From: Clostridia bacterium
Lineage (GTDB): Bacteria; Bacillota; Clostridia; Oscillospirales; CAG-272
Direction: 5' to 3'
Assembly: GCA_017504335.1 (NCBI GenBank)
Contig: JAFVRI010000259.1
Location: 1 to 12,712, forward strand
Length of the DNA stretch: 12,712 nt
In this document: in pieces, positions 8,166 to 12,712 of the stretch
Position numbering within the stretch: the stretch's first letter is position 1
Layout: every line of letters begins with the position of its first letter
Program-made: the position numbers and the translations under genes
The notes under the pieces: model-generated
The model's database searches: none
What the model saw: only the letters and a program-made list of their open reading frames with translations
Told to the model about the DNA's origin: nothing

Positions 8166-10352
8166 TTATACCGTCTTTACCTTATATCCCTCGGGAGTCT
8201 CTACCTTGCGCACACCGTCCTTGACGGTAATCGTCACAAAGGATTCGTCATCCACAGGAAGCTTCGCGTAGCAATCCATGCCGTCAAATTTCTCGCAGAT
8301 GCGAACGGTTTTGTCGGTGCATCCATCATAACCGCAAATGCTGCGAAGGATGACAGTGGCAATAAAGGAAGCAAAGCCGTGGTTGCAGCTCTTATGAGGC
8401 GTGTTGTATTCCCAAAGAGTCGAGGTACGCTCTGCCATATAGAGATAGTAATCCACTACTTGAGAAAGTGCCGCCTCGGAAAATCCGTTTTCGGACAGAT
8501 ATGCCATACGAAGAATATTTCCGATAAAGGCATTGGACTTATGTACGGTGGGATAGCAGTTCTCCTGCGCACGGTCCGCACCGAATTCATTTAAGAGAAC
8601 ATGAAGCAAATCCCCGTCTCTCTCGGGGGTAGCGATTCCGAAATAGAAGGCGTAATACTGGCAGGTCTCACTGGTATTGCCCGTCAATGTGGGCGTTCCG
8701 TTTTTATCACGCACCGCATTATCGCACCAGAATCCGCTCGGAAGCTTTGCCATGGAGCGAACGGTCTCGACGATTCGGTCTGCCTTCCTTGCAAGCTCGG
8801 GACGGTCATACGCCTTGGCAATGGCACGCAATGCGCCGCTATACAGCATAGAGCTTGGGAAATTGATTCCCTTTACAAATTCGGGATCGTTCGCCATGCT
8901 CCATTCCACAAAAACCCATCCGGGCACGTTTTCAAGCAAGCCCATCTCATTTTCGCATCTCTCGAAGAAACGAAGAAGTCCATCCACCTTTTTGCGGGAA
9001 TCCTCGCGGATCACCTCGTCATGGGTGCGAGTCAGGTACATTTCCAATTCCAGGAGGTACCAAAGAGCCCAGTTGGCAATGAAGGGATGCTTCTTGGAGA
9101 TCATAAATTCTCCTGGATAGCACATGGGGATCATGCCCTCAGGCATATAAGGGATCTCGGGACAATGAGCATAGTTATCCAGGAAGTGCTTCTCCACACG
9201 GGAAACACCCGTAAAGAGATATTCGGATTGACCGGTAAAATAGGAGTCACAAAGCCATCCGGCACGCTCACGGGAAGGACAGTCCATAAAGATGTCGGGA
9301 GCATTCTGCGCAAAGGTATTCCGTGCCGCCTCCATCATGATCTCGTACTTTTTGTCCGCACAAGCAAACCGCAACCGTCCCGCATCGGGATTTTCATAGG
9401 TGCGAACACCCACGCGGTGAATTTCCACCTCACCCTCTTCTACCATAGTCTGAATGTATTTCAGCGTGTAGGGCTCCATGCTCTCCAAGGAGTAGTCGCC
9501 CTCTGCCAGCTCATAGCGACTGATGCTGGTCATGTGCATGCGGATGGGATCGATCCTTCCGTTCTCCTGAACCACTTCATCCCAGATCACATACAGCTTT
9601 GCCGCCTTCTTGACTGTCAGCTCCAGACGGATAAAGCCCGCCAGATCTCTGCCAAGGTCATACATACGGTAGCCGTCAAGGGCATCCACACAATTGTTCT
9701 TTGCGAACACCATTGCCTGAAATTCCTCTGCCAGAGGAACGATCTCTTCCGTGGGGAATCCGTTGTCCTGATGGTCGGTCATGTAGATATAACGATACGG
9801 CTCTTTCACGGGAGCATGAGAAATGCTTCCCACCTCAAAGGGCTTGTCACTCCATACCGTATCGAAGGAGGGATAGCGAACCACACGCTCGATGCGGTTG
9901 TTTCCCTTCACGTCAATGATCTCGGACGGGATCCGTCCTTCGGTATCGCCCAGATAGAAGGAACAGCGATCCTTTTTCATTTGGTAGCACTCCACAAAAT
10001 GCCTCTGCCAGCTATAGCGGGAGACCTTGCGGATCGTATCATTCAAAAGGTAAGCTTCAAAATCGTAGGTGGAGTAAAGGACCTTGTCTCCTTCTACCAC
10101 CTCTGCCGAGAAGAATGCCTCGTCGTTGCAGGTTCCAAGCACATCAATGGCATAGCCCGTGATCTCCACGGCGATAATCGCTTCCCCGTTTTTCATATAT
10201 GCTCCAAGGGCGATCTCATCCACGGGAGAGCGACCGTTTGCCGTTTTCGCGGGTCCCCAATGAGCAAATTCCCCATTGACGTGAATGCGGTAAATATCGC
10301 CTGCCGCAATGCGAAGCATCGCGTCATCTCCCAGATTCTTTGCGCGAAGCAA
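8166..10352 (-). CDS. GH78-like alpha-L-rhamnosidase; 5' end interrupted by an in-frame TAG
   Basis: GH78 enzymes cleave terminal alpha-L-rhamnose by inversion, using an (alpha/alpha)6 barrel. This frame is open for 728 codons counted from the TTG at 10352. The N-terminal part is a beta-sandwich (YRIHVNGEFAHWGPA at 21-35, typical of rhamnosidase lectin-like domains). The catalytic barrel begins with ARNTFAQNAPDIFMDCPSRERAGWLCD at about 343-369; DCPSRER is the family acid motif region. TGNTSETCQYYAFYFG and ERTSTLWEYNTPHKSCNHGFAS further on fit the late barrel. No signal peptide is visible. The natural start appears to be the ATG at 10412 (strong AAGGA site, good promoter), but a TAG at 10389-10391 blocks that frame at codon 8. 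The TTG at 10352 has no visible ribosome site. An ATG at 10319 has GGGAG 8 nt upstream and could give a product lacking the first strands of the beta-sandwich. It may be a pseudogene, a truncated but functional gene or a sequence error. Confidence 0.85.
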   Translation of the reverse strand: MLRAKNLGDDAMLRIAAGDIYRIHVNGEFAHWGPAKTANGRSPVDEIALGAYMKNGEAIIAVEITGYAIDVLGTCNDEAFFSAEVVEGDKVLYSTYDFEAYLLNDTIRKVSRYSWQRHFVECYQMKKDRCSFYLGDTEGRIPSEIIDVKGNNRIERVVRYPSFDTVWSDKPFEVGSISHAPVKEPYRYIYMTDHQDNGFPTEEIVPLAEEFQAMVFAKNNCVDALDGYRMYDLGRDLAGFIRLELTVKKAAKLYVIWDEVVQENGRIDPIRMHMTSISRYELAEGDYSLESMEPYTLKYIQTMVEEGEVEIHRVGVRTYENPDAGRLRFACADKKYEIMMEAARNTFAQNAPDIFMDCPSRERAGWLCDSYFTGQSEYLFTGVSRVEKHFLDNYAHCPEIPYMPEGMIPMCYPGEFMISKKHPFIANWALWYLLELEMYLTRTHDEVIREDSRKKVDGLLRFFERCENEMGLLENVPGWVFVEWSMANDPEFVKGINFPSSMLYSGALRAIAKAYDRPELARKADRIVETVRSMAKLPSGFWCDNAVRDKNGTPTLTGNTSETCQYYAFYFGIATPERDGDLLHVLLNEFGADRAQENCYPTVHKSNAFIGNILRMAYLSENGFSEAALSQVVDYYLYMAERTSTLWEYNTPHKSCNHGFASFIATVILRSICGYDGCTDKTVRICEKFDGMDCYAKLPVDDESFVTITVKDGVRKVETPEGYKVKTV

Positions 10353-10388
10353 AAATGCGCCGTGGCAGTTGATCTCATGTCTTTTTCC

Positions 10389-10412
10389 CTAAAACCAAAT
10401 TGCTCTCATCAT
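10389..10412 (-). other. Seven-codon 5' segment of the rhamnosidase gene ending in an in-frame amber codon
   Basis: Reading on the minus strand from the ATG at 10412 gives MMRAIWF followed by TAG (10389-10391). The same frame then continues GKRHEINCHGAFLLRAKNLGDD into the rhamnosidase without another stop. The AAGGA ribosome site (within 10418-10424) is 7 nt from the ATG, which is ideal. Related rhamnosidases, from memory, begin with a W-x-x-GK-type segment, so a residue, perhaps Glu (GAG changed to TAG), is expected at the stop. A deliberate short leader peptide is an alternative. Confidence 0.7.
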
Positions 10413-10450
10413 TGTTATTTCCTTTCGGATTCATATTTTCTGTCTTCTTG

Positions 10451-10479
10451 ATTATATCATGAAACGGTCAGAAAATCAA
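10451..10479 (-). promoter_or_regulatory. Sigma-A promoter of the rhamnosidase operon
   Basis: On the minus strand, TTGATT (10474-10479) and TATAAT (10451-10456) are 17 nt apart. The -10 box is extended as ATGATATAAT (10451-10460). The predicted transcript start is near 10444, about 32 nt before the ATG at 10412. The -35 and extended -10 elements match those of the divergent plsY promoter. Confidence 0.82.
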
Positions 10480-10493
10480 TGCTTTTTTCTTAT

Positions 10494-10508
10494 CTTGCTG
10501 TACGCAAG
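10494..10508. repeat. Short inverted repeat midway between the divergent promoters
   Basis: CTTGC (10494-10498) and GCAAG (10504-10508) form a 5-bp inverted repeat with a TGTAC centre. It lies about midway between the -35 boxes of the rhamnosidase and plsY promoters. It could be an operator half-site pair, but 5 bp is weak and no regulator gene is present to support it. Confidence 0.25.
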
Positions 10509-10527
10509 CAGAGTTTTTTGAAAGCTA

Positions 10528-10556
10528 TTGATTTTTTCTTCAAAAAATGATATAAT
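10528..10556 (+). promoter_or_regulatory. Sigma-A promoter of plsY
   Basis: TTGATT (10528-10533) and TATAAT (10551-10556) are separated by 17 nt, with the extended -10 sequence ATGATATAAT at 10547-10556. The predicted start is near 10563, giving a leader of about 35 nt to the plsY ATG. It probably drives plsY, the methyltransferase gene and folC as one transcript. Confidence 0.85.
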
Positions 10557-10597
10557 GATGTGTATTCAATAAATTTTTGATAGTATAGGAGAACATT

Positions 10598-11341
10598 ATG
10601 GGTCAGTTTTTTCATACCTTTTTCACATCCGGCTTCGTATATAAGGCACTCGTAGAAAACGAGGCTACCCTTACAAAGCCGCTTTACGCGCTTATTTATT
10701 TTGGATCGATTTTCGCTGTCGCGGTAATTGCCTATCTGCTGGGAAGCCTGAATTTTGCCATTATCATTTCAGGTCGCCGCTACAAGGAGGATATCCGTTC
10801 TCACGGAAGCAAGAATGCGGGTATGACCAACATGATGCGCACCTACGGAAAATCCGCCGCCGCACTGACGCTGGTGGGCGATGCCCTGAAGGCAGTCGTT
10901 TCCTGCCTGGTCGGCTATGCCGTATTCGGTCTTATGGGCGCATACATTGCGGGACTGTTCTGCATCGTCGGACATATGTTCCCCATCTTCTACCGCTTTA
11001 AGGGCGGCAAGGGTGTGGTAACAGCCGCGATCACGATTCTCATGTGCAACCCCTTTGTGTTCCTCATCCTCTTTGCTTTGTTTGTTATCATTGTTCTCTT
11101 TACGAAATACATCTCTCTCGGCTCGATCATGTGTATGCTGCTCTACCCTCTGGTTCTGCACCGCATCAATCTGCTCTTTGGTCAGCCCACACCCGAAATT
11201 CCCTTTGTTCTTTTAATGACGGTTTTGGTCGTATTCAAGCACCGCGAAAATATCGGTCGCCTTCTCAAGGGCAAGGAGAGCAAATTCTCCTTCAAGAAGA
11301 GCGTAAAAGCTCCCGAGGAAAAGAACGAGGAAAACAAATAA
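10598..11341 (+). CDS. plsY: PlsY, acyl-phosphate:glycerol-3-phosphate acyltransferase
   Basis: PlsY is a membrane enzyme that transfers an acyl group from acyl-phosphate to glycerol-3-phosphate, the first acylation step of phospholipid synthesis. The three active-site motifs are present: SHGSKNAGMTN at 68-78, GHMFPIFYRFKGGKGV at 125-140 and KYISLGS at 170-176, plus KHRENIGRL near 214-222. Motif 1 has Met where Ala is usual (GAT versus GMT). The protein is 247 residues, while about 200 is typical. The extra length is an N-terminal extension of about 35 residues before the YLLGS segment, and a charged tail (KGKESKFSFKKSVKAPEEKNEENK). The start has AGGAGA (10587-10592) 5 nt before the ATG, so the extension is probably translated. 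Hydrophobic segments near 30-57, 88-118, 142-169 and 172-187 fit the polytopic fold. The partner plsX is not in the window. Confidence 0.96.
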   Translation: MGQFFHTFFTSGFVYKALVENEATLTKPLYALIYFGSIFAVAVIAYLLGSLNFAIIISGRRYKEDIRSHGSKNAGMTNMMRTYGKSAAALTLVGDALKAVVSCLVGYAVFGLMGAYIAGLFCIVGHMFPIFYRFKGGKGVVTAAITILMCNPFVFLILFALFVIIVLFTKYISLGSIMCMLLYPLVLHRINLLFGQPTPEIPFVLLMTVLVVFKHRENIGRLLKGKESKFSFKKSVKAPEEKNEENK

Positions 11342-11344
11342 TTC

Positions 11345-12535
11345 ATGAGCAACGCGTTGAATCATACAGAAGCGATCACAGAGCTGATCCTCCTTGCCGC
11401 AAGCAAAAGACTACTCAAAAAAGCGGTTTATTCCAAGCCTGCCGACAAGACGCTTTTTAAGTCGGTTCTGACTCTTCGGGGCAACGGAGATTCCCTCTTT
11501 TTGCAGATCGAACGATTTCACAAGGACAATAAGGTCACCCATAAAAATTTCCACACGGATGACAAGGATGCGCTCTGCTCCTTTGCCGAGGGGTACGGTC
11601 AGATCAATCTGATCACCTCCGAGGGAGAGTGCGAGCTTCGCACCTCATCCTCCGGCAAGGCAACACTCCTTGGTGCCGACAAGCTCCGCCGTAAGCTTTC
11701 GTCCGGTAGCGGTGAGCAGATTGCTCCCATTTCCAACAATCGTGAAAAGCAGTATATTCTGGATGGAAGTGAGCCCTTTTTACGCTATCTTGACGTATCG
11801 GATGAGAAGGGTCGTGTGCGAGATCGCAAGCAATCCAAATTCCGACAGATCAACCGCTTCTTGGAGCTGATCCGTGATGTGGAGGACAAATTGCCGAAGG
11901 GCGAGCTTCGGATCTGTGATCTTTGCTGCGGAAAGAGCTACTTATCCTTTGCGGTCTATCACTACTTTGCCAACGTAAAGGGATACCGTGTATCCATGAC
12001 CGGTGTGGACCTGAAGCCCGATGTGATCGAGCATTGCAACAAAACCGCCAAGGCGCTTGGCTTCAACGGTCTTGAATTCCTCTGCGGCAACATTCGGGAG
12101 TATACTCCTGAGGTTCTTCCCTCCCTGGTGATTTCTCTCCATGCCTGCGACATTGCTACCGATCTGGTGTTGGAAAAGGCAGCGGAATGGAACACCGATG
12201 TGATCCTCTCTACGCCTTGCTGTCATCACGAGTTGAACCACAACATCCATTGCCCTGAGCTTTCCTTCGTTACCGACTATTCTATGCTCCGTCAAAAGCT
12301 CTGCGATGCCGCTACCGACGCTCTGCGTCTTTGCCGACTGGAGGCACACGGATATACCGTTATGGCGTTGGAGCTGATCGACCCCGAGGAGACTCCTAAA
12401 AATGTCATGCTCCGTGCTGTACGCAAAAAGAATTTCCGTTCGGATTCTGCCGAAGCCATTGAAAAGAAAGAACGGTATTTGGCGGCAAAAGCATTCCTTT
12501 GCCAAGGAAAGGATCTTGATGCCTTCCGCTTTTGA
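11345..12535 (+). CDS. Class I SAM-dependent methyltransferase of unknown substrate
   Basis: The 396-residue protein has a C-terminal Rossmann methyltransferase domain. CDLCCGKSYLSFAVYHYF at 191-208 is the SAM-binding glycine loop. VDLKPD at 221-226 is the acidic residue at the end of strand 2. SLHACDIATD at 264-273 and TPCCHHEL at 290-297 are the later motifs. This set (LCCGKSYL, SLHACD, PCCHHE) resembles the methyltransferase group that includes METTL25- and GSTCD-like proteins (Pfam Methyltransf_32), known mainly from sequence. The first 150 residues form a separate, partly basic region that I cannot assign; it may bind RNA or another substrate. The gene starts 3 nt after the plsY stop, so the two are probably one operon; the ribosome site is weak (GAGG about 14 nt upstream), which suggests translational coupling. 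Substrate and role are unknown. Confidence 0.85.
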   Translation: MSNALNHTEAITELILLAASKRLLKKAVYSKPADKTLFKSVLTLRGNGDSLFLQIERFHKDNKVTHKNFHTDDKDALCSFAEGYGQINLITSEGECELRTSSSGKATLLGADKLRRKLSSGSGEQIAPISNNREKQYILDGSEPFLRYLDVSDEKGRVRDRKQSKFRQINRFLELIRDVEDKLPKGELRICDLCCGKSYLSFAVYHYFANVKGYRVSMTGVDLKPDVIEHCNKTAKALGFNGLEFLCGNIREYTPEVLPSLVISLHACDIATDLVLEKAAEWNTDVILSTPCCHHELNHNIHCPELSFVTDYSMLRQKLCDAATDALRLCRLEAHGYTVMALELIDPEETPKNVMLRAVRKKNFRSDSAEAIEKKERYLAAKAFLCQGKDLDAFRF

Positions 12536-12574
12536 CCCCTACCGATCAAGCAAAAAAATAAAGGCGGCCCGACG

Positions 12575-12712
12575 ATGACCTACCTGAACGCAAAAAAATA
12601 TATCGCATCCCTTCCCGCCACGCTTGTGGAACAAACCGCAGGCACACGCTTGCGCCGTGTACTCAGTGAGCTCGGTTCTCCCCAAAAGGGAGTTAAATAC
12701 GTGACGCTGACG
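12575..12712 (+). CDS. folC: FolC, folylpolyglutamate synthase / dihydrofolate synthase (N-terminal fragment)
   Basis: The frame from the ATG at 12575 is open for 46 codons to the right edge. The protein begins MTYLNAKKYIASLP and continues RLRRVLSELGSPQK, then VKYVTLT. This matches the start of FolC, which in the family runs (E/K)xYIxSLP, then RxxxLLxxLGxPQ, then a V-x-V-AGTNGKGS ATP-binding loop; that loop should follow just beyond the edge. FolC adds glutamate to folates in the cytosol. AAAGGCGG upstream serves as ribosome site. It lies 39 nt after the methyltransferase stop with no terminator between. The call rests on the N-terminal pattern only. Confidence 0.83.
   Translation, partial: MTYLNAKKYIASLPATLVEQTAGTRLRRVLSELGSPQKGVKYVTLT

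Noticed and set aside
10193..10378. Minus-strand frame starting at ATG 10378, just after the amber codon
   Set aside because: It is in a different frame from the rhamnosidase and lasts only 61 codons without family features, so it is not a rescue start.
8166..10412. TAG recoded as an amino acid genome-wide
   Set aside because: trmL ends on TAG at its normal family length, with mnmA starting 3 nt later, so TAG works as a stop here.
8601..10451. Plus-strand open frame of 616 codons opposite the rhamnosidase gene
   Set aside because: It is antisense to a gene with clear family motifs; the translation has no domain pattern and is a codon-usage shadow.

Overview
This window looks like chromosomal DNA of a gut-type Clostridia member (Bacillota). 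Base composition is moderate, Shine-Dalgarno sites are strong (GGAGG, AGGAG, AAGGA), promoters are consensus sigma-A with 17-nt spacers, and SecA has a C-terminal zinc motif. The plsY, trmL, mnmA and folC homologues also fit this group. The genus cannot be fixed from the sequence alone.

Layout. Positions 1-667 (minus strand) hold a multi-pass membrane protein gene that runs off the left edge, 31 nt downstream of secA (699-3449, minus). Divergent from secA, over a 176-nt intergenic region with two consensus promoters, is a two-gene operon of tRNA wobble-base modification enzymes: trmL (3626-4135) and mnmA (4139-5215). A perfect 15-bp hairpin with T-runs on both sides (5276-5309) ends this operon and also the convergent operon from the right.

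That convergent operon (minus strand, about 10412 down to 5312) encodes two large glycoside hydrolases without signal peptides. The promoter-proximal one is a GH78-like alpha-L-rhamnosidase and the second is a GH106-like protein. Together they look like a cytoplasmic system for trimming rhamnose-containing oligosaccharides, but no transporter or regulator gene lies beside them. The first gene has a strong promoter, a strong ribosome-binding site and two ATG codons, then an in-frame TAG at codon 8. The reading frame continues past the TAG with what looks like normal family sequence. This is the most noteworthy anomaly here.

Divergent from the hydrolase operon, plsY (10598-11341) starts phospholipid synthesis. 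It is followed after 3 nt by a class I SAM-dependent methyltransferase of unknown substrate (11345-12535) and then by the first 46 codons of folC (12575 to the right edge). The hydrolase and plsY promoters have matching -35 and extended -10 elements and form a mirror-symmetric divergent pair.

Overall, the window is mostly housekeeping genes (protein export, tRNA modification, lipid and folate synthesis) with one accessory carbohydrate operon between mnmA and plsY. I found no CRISPR array, insertion sequence, tRNA, rRNA or phage gene. I do not see a convincing new multi-gene system; the amber codon and the promoter architecture are the points to check.
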